Origin: Roseobacter sp. MED193
GTDB lineage: Bacteria > Pseudomonadota > Alphaproteobacteria > Rhodobacterales > Rhodobacteraceae
Assembly: GCF_000152965.1 (NCBI RefSeq)
Contig: NZ_CH902583.1
Span: forward strand, 2,425,892-2,489,891
DNA: 64,000 bases
Direction of reading: 5' to 3'
The position numbers and the translations under genes were made by a program. How positions within the stretch are numbered: the first letter of the stretch is position 1; each line of letters begins with the position of its first letter. Shown here in pieces: positions 1-6,827 of this stretch. The notes below the pieces were generated by a model that was given only the letters and a program-made list of their open reading frames with translations, was not told the DNA's origin and did not search any database.

Positions 1-158
1 TCTCGCTGATCGCATCGGCCTATTGGTTTGGGTACTTCCTGGTGATCCTGCCGATCTTGGGTGTCATCGAGAAGCCCCTGGCAGAGCCTGCTACAATCGA
101 AGAAGATTTCGACGCGCACTACGGCGAGAAATCCGACGCAGCCACGCCTGCTGAGTAA
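1..158 (+). CDS. petB: Cytochrome b of the bc1 complex, C-terminal end (partial)
   Basis: Only the last 51 codons are present, in the frame starting at base 3 and stopping with TAA at 156-158. The visible part contains the end of a hydrophobic membrane helix ([18 protein letters not shown]) followed by an acidic cytoplasmic tail. It sits 19 bp ahead of petC, the usual petABC order, and the GVIEKP ending of the last helix is typical of proteobacterial cytochrome b. The identification rests on this tail and on the neighbour, as the haem-binding core lies outside the window. Confidence 0.85.
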   Translation, partial: SLIASAYWFGYFLVILPILGVIEKPLAEPATIEEDFDAHYGEKSDAATPAE

Positions 159-177
159 GAGAGAAGGACAGCTACCA

Positions 178-969
178 ATGTTGAAGACACTCGCAATCGG
201 TGCCGCCTTCGCTCTGGCCCTTATCCCTGCTGCATCCCATGCGGCAGGCGGTAGCGGCCATGTCGAGGACTTCCAGTTCTCGTTCGAGGGACCTTTCGGC
301 GCCTATGACCAAAACCAGCTGCAGCGCGGATTGCAGATCTACACCGAAGTCTGCGCGGCCTGTCACGGGCTGAAGTTTGTACCTCTGCGTACCCTGGCTG
401 ATGAAGGGGGGCCTGCGCTGCCCGCCGATCAGGTCCGGGCCTATGCGGCAGAAAACTTCACCGTCTATGACGCGGAACTGGATGAGGACGTGCCTGCCAA
501 GCCGGTAGATCACTTCCCTGCCAATACCGCAGCTGGTGCACCTGACCTGAGCCTGATGGCGAAGGCCCGCGCCGGTTTCCACGGCCCTTATGGCTCTGGT
601 ATGAACCAGCTGTTCAAAGGCATTGGTGGCGCGGAATACATCGCCTCCCTGCTGGACGGTTACACTGGTGAGGAAAAGGAAGAAGCAGGCACCCTGTTTT
701 ATGAGAACACCGCCTTCCCAGGTGGCTGGATCTCAATGGCGCCGCCTCTGTCGGATGAGCAGGTCGAATTTGCCGACGGGCACGACAATTCTGTTAAGGC
801 AATGTCGCAGGATGTTGCGGCCTTCCTGATGTGGACTGCTGAGCCTAAAATGATGGCGCGTAAGCAAACCGGTTTTGTTGGGGTTCTGATCCTGACTGTT
901 TTGTCGGTTCTGCTCTATCTGACCAACAAACAGCTTTGGGCCCCTCATAAGGGTAAAAAATCAGCCTGA
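178..969 (+). CDS. petC: Cytochrome c1 of the bc1 complex
   Basis: 263-residue c-type cytochrome that passes electrons from the Rieske protein to a soluble or membrane cytochrome c. A signal peptide (residues 1-22, ending SHA-A) is followed by the haem-attachment motif CAACH at C59, C62 and H63. The Met axial ligand is likely in SMAPPL near residue 184. A single C-terminal anchor helix ([14 protein letters not shown]) ends in a basic tail, as in Rhodobacter cytochrome c1. The ATG at 178 is preferred over longer in-frame options because GAGAAGGA precedes it and it gives a clean signal peptide. Cotranscribed with petB. A strong terminator follows at 996-1028. Confidence 0.95.
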   Translation: MLKTLAIGAAFALALIPAASHAAGGSGHVEDFQFSFEGPFGAYDQNQLQRGLQIYTEVCAACHGLKFVPLRTLADEGGPALPADQVRAYAAENFTVYDAELDEDVPAKPVDHFPANTAAGAPDLSLMAKARAGFHGPYGSGMNQLFKGIGGAEYIASLLDGYTGEEKEEAGTLFYENTAFPGGWISMAPPLSDEQVEFADGHDNSVKAMSQDVAAFLMWTAEPKMMARKQTGFVGVLILTVLSVLLYLTNKQLWAPHKGKKSA

Positions 970-995
970 TAGGCTGACGACCCAAAATGATCATT

Positions 996-1028
996 GACCC
1001 CCGCAAGGAGACTTGCGGGGGTCTTTTT
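996..1028 (+). terminator. Rho-independent terminator of the petBC operon
   Basis: A perfect 12-bp stem (GACCCCCGCAAG paired with CTTGCGGGGGTC) closes a GAGA tetraloop and is followed directly by five T residues. It lies 27 bp after the petC stop. Confidence 0.93.
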
Positions 1029-1042
1029 GTTTTGTTCTCAGG

Positions 1043-1109
1043 AACAAAGGGGCGCTGCCCCTCTGCGCGCAAGGCGCGCATTCACCCCGGAATATTTGGG
1101 GAAAGATGA
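1043..1109 (+). repeat. Dispersed intergenic repeat, family 1, copy A
   Basis: Small hairpin GGGGC-GCT-GCCCC (1049-1061), a second GC-rich inverted repeat (GCGCGC/GCGCGC), then the box CACCCCGGAATATTTGGGG and AAAGATGA. The same order of parts recurs at 10090-10150, 59671-59744 and 60231-60290. This copy lies between the petC terminator and the 3' end of mtaB, with its box next to the mtaB stop. Confidence 0.75.
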
Positions 1110-1128
1110 TGAGGAAAAAAGCAGGCTG

Positions 1129-2385
1129 TCAGGTGGTGAGTTGGCTGCCGTCCTGGCCGCGGATCATCGCGGTGACGATCTGACCTTCCTGTTGTGGGCT
1201 GGCAAAGCTGACTTCGGTGAATTGTTCGGTTCGGCCCATATGCGGGTTTTCCATCAGCACCTGATGGGTCTTGCCGATCTGTGCTGCCAGATGGCTTTGC
1301 ACCCGGGCCTCGCCCGCTGCGCGCAGACGGGCAGCGCGGGATTTGATAATATTACCATTGACCTGTTTGGGGATTTTGGCGGCCGGGGTGCCGTCGCGTT
1401 TGGAATAGGGGAAGACATGCAGCCAGGTCAGCTGACAATCCTCGACCAGTTTGAGCGAGTTTTCAAAATGCGCCTCGGTTTCGGTGGGGAAGCCAGCGAT
1501 GATATCGGCGCCAAAGGTCATTTCCGGGCGGAGCTTCAGCGCCTCTTCGGTAAAGCGGATAGCATCCTCGCGCAGGTGGCGGCGGGCCATGCGTTTGAGG
1601 ATCATGTCGTCGCCATGTTGCAGCGACAAGTGCAGATGCGGCATCAGGCGGGGCTCGGTTGCGATGGCCTGCATCAGGTTTTCGTCCACTTCGATCGAAT
1701 CAATGGATGAAATCCGTAGCCGGGGCAGATCGGGAACCAGCTTCAGGATCCGCATCACCAGATCGCCGAGTTTTGGCGTGGTGGGCAGGTCGGCGCCCCA
1801 AGAGGTGAGGTCGACGCCGGTGAGCACCACCTCGTTGTAGCCGCGATCAACCAGGCGTTTGATCTGGTCCACAACCACGCCCGCCGGAACCGAGCGGGAG
1901 TTGCCGCGGCCATAGGGGATGATGCAAAAGGTGCAACGGTGGTCGCAGCCGTTTTGCACCTGTACATAGGCACGGCTCCGGGTGCCAAAACCATCGATCA
2001 AATGGCCGGCGGTCTCTGTCACCGACATGATGTCATCGACCTGGACCTTTTCGGTCTCGCCGATGAAATTGGCGGCCATGCCGTTCCATGTTTCCGGCTG
2101 CATCTTTTCGGTGTTGCCCAAAACGGTATCGACCTCTTCCATCTGGGCAAAGGTTTCCGGTTCGGTCTGGGCGGCGCAGCCGGTGACCACAATGCGGGCC
2201 TGTGGATTGTCGCGGCGCAACCGGCGGATTTCCTGTCGGGATTTGCGCACAGCCTCTGCCGTGACCGCACAGGTGTTCACCACCACCAGATCCTCCAGGC
2301 CAGCGGCCTGGGACAGCTCTTTCATAGCCTCGGTCTCATAGGCATTCAGGCGACAGCCGAGGGTGGTGAACTTGGGCGCAGACAT
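1129..2385 (-). CDS. mtaB: tRNA (N6-threonylcarbamoyladenosine(37)-C2)-methylthiotransferase MtaB
   Basis: 418-residue radical-SAM methylthiotransferase that adds a methylthio group to t6A37 of ANN-decoding tRNAs. The N-terminal UPF0004 domain carries the three cluster cysteines C11, C39 and C70. The radical-SAM motif CDHRCTFC supplies C147, C151 and C154. The opening TLGCRLNAYE and the PYGRG segment after the SAM cysteines are MtaB-like rather than MiaB-like. A C-terminal TRAM-like segment follows (after about residue 360). It starts 3 bp after the dapF stop, so the two are probably cotranscribed. Confidence 0.93.
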   Translation of the reverse strand: MSAPKFTTLGCRLNAYETEAMKELSQAAGLEDLVVVNTCAVTAEAVRKSRQEIRRLRRDNPQARIVVTGCAAQTEPETFAQMEEVDTVLGNTEKMQPETWNGMAANFIGETEKVQVDDIMSVTETAGHLIDGFGTRSRAYVQVQNGCDHRCTFCIIPYGRGNSRSVPAGVVVDQIKRLVDRGYNEVVLTGVDLTSWGADLPTTPKLGDLVMRILKLVPDLPRLRISSIDSIEVDENLMQAIATEPRLMPHLHLSLQHGDDMILKRMARRHLREDAIRFTEEALKLRPEMTFGADIIAGFPTETEAHFENSLKLVEDCQLTWLHVFPYSKRDGTPAAKIPKQVNGNIIKSRAARLRAAGEARVQSHLAAQIGKTHQVLMENPHMGRTEQFTEVSFASPQQEGQIVTAMIRGQDGSQLTT

Positions 2386-2388
2386 GGC

Positions 2389-3228
2389 TCAGAGACTTTC
2401 GAGAAAGGCGGCGGTAAACGTGCCGGAAAAGACATGCATGGTCGGACCAGTCATCCAGACGCCATCGTCGCGCCAGTCAATCCAGAGCGTGCCACCATCC
2501 AAGTCGATCTGTACGCGGCGCCCGGTGAGCCCCCGGCGCGCGGCGGCTACGGCGGTGGCGCAGGAAGAGGAGCCAGAGGCCAGTGTCACACCCACCCCCC
2601 GCTCCCAGACGCGCATGCGGATGTGGTCAGGGCCGACCAGGTGGGCCACCTGCACATTGGTCCGCTCAGGGTAGAGCGGATGGTGCTCGTATCGTGGACC
2701 AAAGTCCGTTAGCGGGATGAGGCCGGCATCCTCTACAAAGAAAGTGCAATGAGGATTGCCCATGCCGGTGGCGGTTGGTCCGCCTTCAATGGGCAGCTCG
2801 AGCGTGTCCGTCTCTTCGCGCAGGGGAATGTCCCGCCAGTCCAGCTGCGGATGCCCCATATTGACGGAAGTGAGGCCATTCCCGGCGTCGCAGGCAAACA
2901 GGTCACCGCGATCTGTGGTAAGATGCAGCTCTGACTTGCCGCTCTCATCCATCAGGTGGCGGGCAATGCAACGGGTGGCATTGCCGCAGGCCGCAGAGGT
3001 CGAGCCATCTGCGTTGAAAAAGGTGAGATGCGCATCCCCCTTGCCCTGTTCAATCAGCGCAAGTTGATCAAAACCAACGCCAAACTGGCGATGGGCGATT
3101 CCCCGCGCCAGGGCAGGGGTGATTTCCAATGGATGGCTTCGCGCATCAACAACAACAAAGTCATTGCCAAGCCCGTGCATCTTCATGAAGGGAAACTGTG
3201 GTTCTGAATACATGCTCATATCGGGCAT
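2389..3228 (-). CDS. dapF: Diaminopimelate epimerase, with Ser at the second catalytic Cys position
   Basis: 279-residue PLP-independent epimerase for LL- to meso-diaminopimelate (lysine and peptidoglycan synthesis). The start at 3228 is chosen because GCAGG lies 5 nt upstream; 3219 and 3213 are later in-frame ATGs. HGLGNDF and the first active-site motif AACGNATR (C81) are intact, and the conserved ERG glutamate is present. The second motif, ACGSGAC in E. coli (catalytic C217), reads ASGSSSCA here, so the catalytic Cys is replaced by Ser (codon at 2575-2577). The rest of the protein looks normal, including MTGP near the C terminus. No second dapF is visible in the window. Confidence 0.9.
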   Translation of the reverse strand: MPDMSMYSEPQFPFMKMHGLGNDFVVVDARSHPLEITPALARGIAHRQFGVGFDQLALIEQGKGDAHLTFFNADGSTSAACGNATRCIARHLMDESGKSELHLTTDRGDLFACDAGNGLTSVNMGHPQLDWRDIPLREETDTLELPIEGGPTATGMGNPHCTFFVEDAGLIPLTDFGPRYEHHPLYPERTNVQVAHLVGPDHIRMRVWERGVGVTLASGSSSCATAVAAARRGLTGRRVQIDLDGGTLWIDWRDDGVWMTGPTMHVFSGTFTAAFLESL

Positions 3229-3414
3229 ATAGACCTGCAGAGAAAATGAATCCAGTCTGTGACGCATAAAGTTCAAAAAAGGGGTTGACCAGTCGCCGTC
3301 CTAACCGTAGACAGCCGCCAATCGAGGCGGCAAGAACGATACGGACTTGCATCTCGGCAGCAAATTAAGCGCTTGATCCTCTTGGATAAATCACTTAGAC
3401 CGCGACTATAAAGT

Positions 3415-3490
3415 GGGCCGTTAGCTCAGCTGGTAGAGCAACTGACTTTTAATCAGTAGGTCGATGGTTCGAACCCATCACGGCTCACCA
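3415..3490 (+). tRNA. tRNA-Lys (anticodon TTT)
   Basis: A 76-nt cloverleaf with CCA encoded. The acceptor stem GGGCCGT pairs with ACGGCTC (one G-T wobble). The D-loop sequence is AGCTCAGCTGGTAGAGC. The anticodon stem ACTGA/TCAGT holds the loop CTTTTAA with anticodon TTT at 3448-3450. The T-arm contains GGTTCGAACCC. Confidence 0.97.
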
Positions 3491-3497
3491 CTTTACC

Positions 3498-3536
3498 AAA
3501 GCCTTAGGCGGAAACGCCTGAGGCTTTCGTCGTTTT
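3498..3536 (+). terminator. Terminator of the tRNA-Lys gene
   Basis: A 13-bp stem (AAAGCCTTAGGCG with CGCCTGAGGCTTT, one T-G wobble) closes a GAAA loop 7 nt after the tRNA CCA end. A short T tract follows after CGTCG. Confidence 0.75.
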
Positions 3537-3583
3537 GGGGCTCAATTTTCCGAAAAAGACCAATTGGTTTGACGTGGGATAGC

Positions 3584-3613
3584 AAAAAGGGCCCAGATGA
3601 ATCTGAGCCCTTT
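3584..3613 (-). terminator. Terminator of the minus-strand binding-protein gene
   Basis: On the minus strand an AAAGGGCTCAGAT/ATCTGGGCCCTTT stem is followed by a T run (plus-strand A at 3584-3588). It lies 25 bp after the stop of the gene at 3639-4352. Confidence 0.8.
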
Positions 3614-3638
3614 GCCTTGGGTTGTGCCGTCAAGCAGC

Positions 3639-4352
3639 TTAGAAAGCCGCGTTGAACCGATCCCGAAGGGCACGGCCCGCTTCTGAGTTTTCAAAACAGA
3701 TGTGAAGGCCGTGTTCCGCCAAGGGAGTGGCGTTGAATTCCAACTGACCGGAGATTGCTGGCATTTCGGCAAGCAGGTGTGCCATGACTTCGCGGTCGAT
3801 CACAGCAGCATCAATACGTCCAGCTGCAACCTTTTTGAGGTTCGCATCATCTGCTGTCACCTCTTGGGTTTGGATCTCACCGCTGGCAACCATGGCATCA
3901 AAACGCGATTCGTTTAGATAGCCTGCAACAACCCCAATGGTGTATCCTGTCAGATCGGCATGGTCGGACCAGGTGATAGGTGCGTCAGTGCGCTGCACGA
4001 AGCCGACCGGGCTAGTGCCAAAGGATTTGGAGTAGAAGCAACGTTCCCCACCTTTGTCTGCATCATCTGCCTCAGAATAATATTCAGGGTAGACACCCAA
4101 CCAGGCGGGATCCTTTGCAGCCAAGTTTACGGCGCGGTTCCAAGGGAAGACCTTCACAGTGCCTTCAATCCCGATACCCGCAAGAATTTCCAGGACCCTA
4201 TCCGTGCTATTGCCCGATCCATCTGCATTTACATAGGGCGGCCATTCCAAAGTGGTGAGCTGTACTGATTCTGCCATCGATTCGGAGGCCAAAAACGAAG
4301 CACTGCACATAACTGCAGCTGCCAGGGCCCGCGCTTTACCATTAAGTTCCAT
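3639..4352 (-). CDS. Periplasmic substrate-binding protein, family 3 type
   Basis: 237 residues with a signal peptide (cleavage probably after ESMA, about residue 27). The body resembles family 3 extracellular solute-binding proteins: an opening LTTLEWPPYVNADGSG, a hinge-region GYTIGVVAGYLN, and a RIDAAVIDR segment before the second lobe. Two cysteines (ERCFYSK and HICFEN) could form a disulfide. No permease or ATPase gene is adjacent, so it is either an orphan binding protein or belongs to a transporter elsewhere. The ligand cannot be read from the sequence; amino acids are the commonest ligands of the family. It has its own terminator at 3584-3613. Confidence 0.75.
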   Translation of the reverse strand: MELNGKARALAAAVMCSASFLASESMAESVQLTTLEWPPYVNADGSGNSTDRVLEILAGIGIEGTVKVFPWNRAVNLAAKDPAWLGVYPEYYSEADDADKGGERCFYSKSFGTSPVGFVQRTDAPITWSDHADLTGYTIGVVAGYLNESRFDAMVASGEIQTQEVTADDANLKKVAAGRIDAAVIDREVMAHLLAEMPAISGQLEFNATPLAEHGLHICFENSEAGRALRDRFNAAF

Positions 4353-4541
4353 TCACATTCCTCGATTTATCGCCCTATTGAGGCATCAGATTGTGCGAAA
4401 ACGGTAATTTGCTGGGGTGAAATATCGAGTTAATTTTCTGCGTGATTGGTCGTGGGTAATTCTTCAAATTGGGGTGAATTCTAGAGCGGAGCTGGCCAGT
4501 CTCTGTTCAGATATCCATACTGTGCTCACACCGAGAATTCC

Positions 4542-5150
4542 TTAGCTCCTCCCAAGCGGCAGATTAAATTGCGCTTTGCGGGTGGTGCCGCTGATCAGAT
4601 CAAAGCTCTGCCCCAAACGGTTCTCAGCGAGGAGCACTACCTGGGCGGCAGCGCGGGCATCTTCGCCAGCGTCGTGGTGCTGAAAGCTGAGGCCCAGCTC
4701 CTGTTTTAGATTTGCCAACCCGTGGCCGCCATTGCCCTTGAACTCGGGCCAGGCTTTGCGGGCTATTTTGACGCTGTCGCTCCAGCTCAGGTCTGCATTG
4801 GGCATGCGATAGGCACGACAGGCGGCGGAAACTGCTCTGCTGTCAAAGCTGCTGTGTTGAACCAAATGGTGCAGTTCCAACAGGGGTTTAAGCATCGTCC
4901 AGGCCTCGGGGAAGCGCGGGGCAGTGGCCACGGTTTGAGCGTCGATCCCGTGGAGCTCGGTATTGAAGGGGGCAAAGCTCTGCTCAGGATTCACATAGGT
5001 GGTAAAGCTCCTGATGTGGTTGTCATGACAGACGCAGGCAATTCCGATCTGGCAGATGCTGGCGCTATCGCGGCTAGCGGTTTCCACATCCAGCGCGATA
5101 AAGCGAAAGGGGCCGCTGGGAAGGGTTGCGGCAACCGAATGATCCGTCAT
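4542..5150 (-). CDS. 3'-5' exonuclease, DnaQ/DEDD superfamily
   Basis: 202 residues. The Exo I motif ALDVETA (Asp and Glu metal ligands) lies near residue 20, followed by DSASICQIG. Exo II is probably in the VQHSSFDSRA segment, and Exo III is HHDAGEDARAAA, giving the H-x4-D form (DEDDh). The layout matches small DnaQ-like or polymerase III epsilon-like exonucleases of alphaproteobacteria. It is shorter than true DnaQ and lacks the alpha-subunit-binding tail, so a repair or RNA/DNA trimming role is more likely than replicative proofreading. Its ATG overlaps the TGA of the upstream TetR gene by four bases, so the two are cotranscribed. Confidence 0.8.
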   Translation of the reverse strand: MTDHSVAATLPSGPFRFIALDVETASRDSASICQIGIACVCHDNHIRSFTTYVNPEQSFAPFNTELHGIDAQTVATAPRFPEAWTMLKPLLELHHLVQHSSFDSRAVSAACRAYRMPNADLSWSDSVKIARKAWPEFKGNGGHGLANLKQELGLSFQHHDAGEDARAAAQVVLLAENRLGQSFDLISGTTRKAQFNLPLGRS

Positions 5151-5770
5151 GTGCCGTGCAGCGGTTCAACGCCCATCCGACTGGCGAGCAGCGATAGCAA
5201 GGTTTCGCAGTACTGGCGCAGGGCGGCGCTGTCGCTGCTGCCGCGCGATTGGGCCCAGAGCCCCTGAATCGATATCAGAGTAAAACGGGCCAGGGCTTCT
5301 ATTTCTGCCTCATCCAGCTTTTGATGTTTTTGATTCTCCTGCCAGAGAGCCTGATGCAGCCCTTTGTGCAGGCGTCTTCCATGGGCGCTGAGGCGCGTCA
5401 TTGTATCGCTCTCCTGCGGGGTGATCTGGGCTAGGGTGTTGAGCACCAGACAGCCGGTATTTGCATCAGGATGGGCGGCGTTGCGGGCCAGCAGGTTGTC
5501 GAGATATTGCCCCACTTCTGCAAGCCCAGCGCCCTTGGTTTCAACCACCCCAAAGGCGGGGGTCACCACCGTTTCCTGATATCGGTCCAGACAGGCGTGA
5601 AACAGCGCTTCCTTGCCGGCAAAGTCACTGTAGAGACTGCCCCGGCTGACGCCGGTTTCACGCACCAGGTCGCCCATGGAAACCCTGTGATAGCCTCGTT
5701 TCCAAAACAGTTTGAGAGCCGAATCCACCAGGGCGTGACGTGAGGGAGATTTTGCGCGGGCCATATCCAT
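5147..5770 (-). CDS. TetR/AcrR family transcriptional regulator
   Basis: About 207 residues from the ATG at 5770 (MDMARAKSPSRH); the ATG at 5764 is the alternative. The N-terminal helix-turn-helix spans about residues 10-55 (MGDLVRETGVSRGSLYSDFAGKE), typical TetR. The C-terminal ligand domain (TetR_C type, with conserved GCLVLNT) is variable. It is divergent from the haloalkane dehalogenase gene, with a near-perfect palindrome in the 67-bp gap, so it probably represses both genes. The effector is unknown; a halogenated compound or its alcohol is a guess from context. Confidence 0.88.
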   Translation of the reverse strand: MDMARAKSPSRHALVDSALKLFWKRGYHRVSMGDLVRETGVSRGSLYSDFAGKEALFHACLDRYQETVVTPAFGVVETKGAGLAEVGQYLDNLLARNAAHPDANTGCLVLNTLAQITPQESDTMTRLSAHGRRLHKGLHQALWQENQKHQKLDEAEIEALARFTLISIQGLWAQSRGSSDSAALRQYCETLLSLLASRMGVEPLHGT

Positions 5771-5777
5771 CCTTGTT

Positions 5778-5795
5778 TTGGAATGATCGTTCCAA
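5778..5795. promoter_or_regulatory. Probable TetR operator between tetR and the haloalkane dehalogenase gene
   Basis: TTGGAATGATCGTTCCAA is an 18-bp palindrome with 16 of 18 positions symmetric. It lies 8 bp upstream of the regulator start and 42 bp upstream of the dehalogenase start. Size, symmetry and position are what TetR dimers usually bind. Confidence 0.7.
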
Positions 5796-5837
5796 TAACT
5801 TTTTACCAGGGAGATCATCAAGAGTGGAGAATGACAG

Positions 5838-6716
5838 ATGGTGCAGAATTTTCGAGACAAAAAGAAATTCGCCACCGTGCTTGGCAAACAGATGGCCTAT
5901 ATTGAAGAGGGCGAAGGGGATCCGATTGTCTTTTTGCATGGCAATCCGACCTCCTCATATCTTTGGCGCAATATCCTGCCGCATCTGGCCGGGCGCGGAC
6001 GTCTGATTGCGCCGGACTTGATCGGTATGGGTGATTCGGAAAAACTCGAAGAGAGCGGTCCTGATCGATATACCTTTGTCGAACACCGCAAATATCTTTT
6101 CGCCCTGTTGGAGCAGTTGGGCGTGACTGGAAATGTCACGCTGGTGATCCATGACTGGGGCTCTGGTCTGGGCTTTCACTGGGCGCATATGCACCCCAAA
6201 GCGTTAAAGGGCATCGCCTTTATGGAAGGGATCGTGGCGCCTGTACCGGGCTGGGACAGCTTCCCTGAAGCGCCGCGTGCGATGTTCCAAAGCCTGCGCT
6301 CTGAGGCGGGCGAAGAGATGGTGCTAGAGAAGAATCTTTTTGTTGAGGCCATCTTGCCGGGATCCATTCTGCGCGATCTGAATGAGGAGGAAATGGCTGA
6401 ATATCGTCGGCCCTTTGCCAACGCAGGCGAAGATCGCCGTCCCACCCTGACCTGGCCTCGGCAAATTCCGATTGGCGGCGACCCGGCGGATGTGGCAGAA
6501 ATCGTCGAGGCCTATTCCGCCTGGCTGCGCGAAACATCGGTGCCAAAGCTTTTTGTCAATGCCGAGCCTGGCGCGCTGATCGCCGGACCTGTGCGGGACT
6601 TTGTGCGCAGCTTTCCCAACCTCAAAGAGGTCACCGTGGCGGGCTCGCACTTCATTCAAGAGGATTCCCCGGATGAAATCGGTCAGGCGATCAAGGACTG
6701 GCATTCCCAGCTCTAA
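5838..6716 (+). CDS. Haloalkane dehalogenase (alpha/beta hydrolase, HLD-II type)
   Basis: 292 residues; hydrolyses carbon-halogen bonds of haloalkanes to alcohol plus halide, in the cytoplasm. The oxyanion/halide motif [12 protein letters not shown] puts N36 in place. The nucleophile elbow VIHDWGSG gives D106, with W107 as the second halide ligand. The catalytic acid E130 lies in FMEGIV and the catalytic H271 in [10 protein letters not shown]. The Asp-Glu-His arrangement and spacing match the DhaA/LinB subfamily closely. RBS GGAG lies 9 nt ahead of the ATG. Regulation by the divergent TetR gene is likely. Substrate range cannot be read; marine relatives act on bromo- and chloroalkanes. Confidence 0.92.
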   Translation: MVQNFRDKKKFATVLGKQMAYIEEGEGDPIVFLHGNPTSSYLWRNILPHLAGRGRLIAPDLIGMGDSEKLEESGPDRYTFVEHRKYLFALLEQLGVTGNVTLVIHDWGSGLGFHWAHMHPKALKGIAFMEGIVAPVPGWDSFPEAPRAMFQSLRSEAGEEMVLEKNLFVEAILPGSILRDLNEEEMAEYRRPFANAGEDRRPTLTWPRQIPIGGDPADVAEIVEAYSAWLRETSVPKLFVNAEPGALIAGPVRDFVRSFPNLKEVTVAGSHFIQEDSPDEIGQAIKDWHSQL

Positions 6717-6724
6717 GAGATTTA

Positions 6725-6759
6725 GGCTCAAATCATGCGGAAACGGCATGAGTTGAGCC
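6725..6759 (+). terminator. Hairpin after the haloalkane dehalogenase gene
   Basis: A 14-bp stem with one mismatch (GGCTCAAATCATGC with GCATGAGTTGAGCC) begins 8 nt after the stop. No T run follows, so it may act as a weak terminator or as an mRNA 3'-end stabiliser. Confidence 0.5.
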
Positions 6760-6782
6760 GTTAAACTCATTGGAATTCATGA

Positions 6783-6813
6783 CTGTTCTGACCGATAACT
6801 CAGGTCAGAACAG
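6783..6813 (+). promoter_or_regulatory. Perfect 11-bp inverted repeat upstream of the E1/acyltransferase operon
   Basis: CTGTTCTGACC (6783-6793) and GGTCAGAACAG (6803-6813) are exact reverse complements separated by 9 nt. The second arm ends 2 nt before the AAGGGG ribosome-binding site of the next gene. It could be a dimeric repressor site or an mRNA hairpin controlling translation start. There is no T run, so it is not a classical terminator. Confidence 0.6.
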
Positions 6814-6827
6814 CAAAGGGGTTGCCA

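Noticed and set aside
3214-3414. Possible gene between dapF and tRNA-Lys
   Set aside because: The frame at 3161-3352 is short, without RBS or motif support; the gap most likely holds the promoters of dapF and the tRNA.
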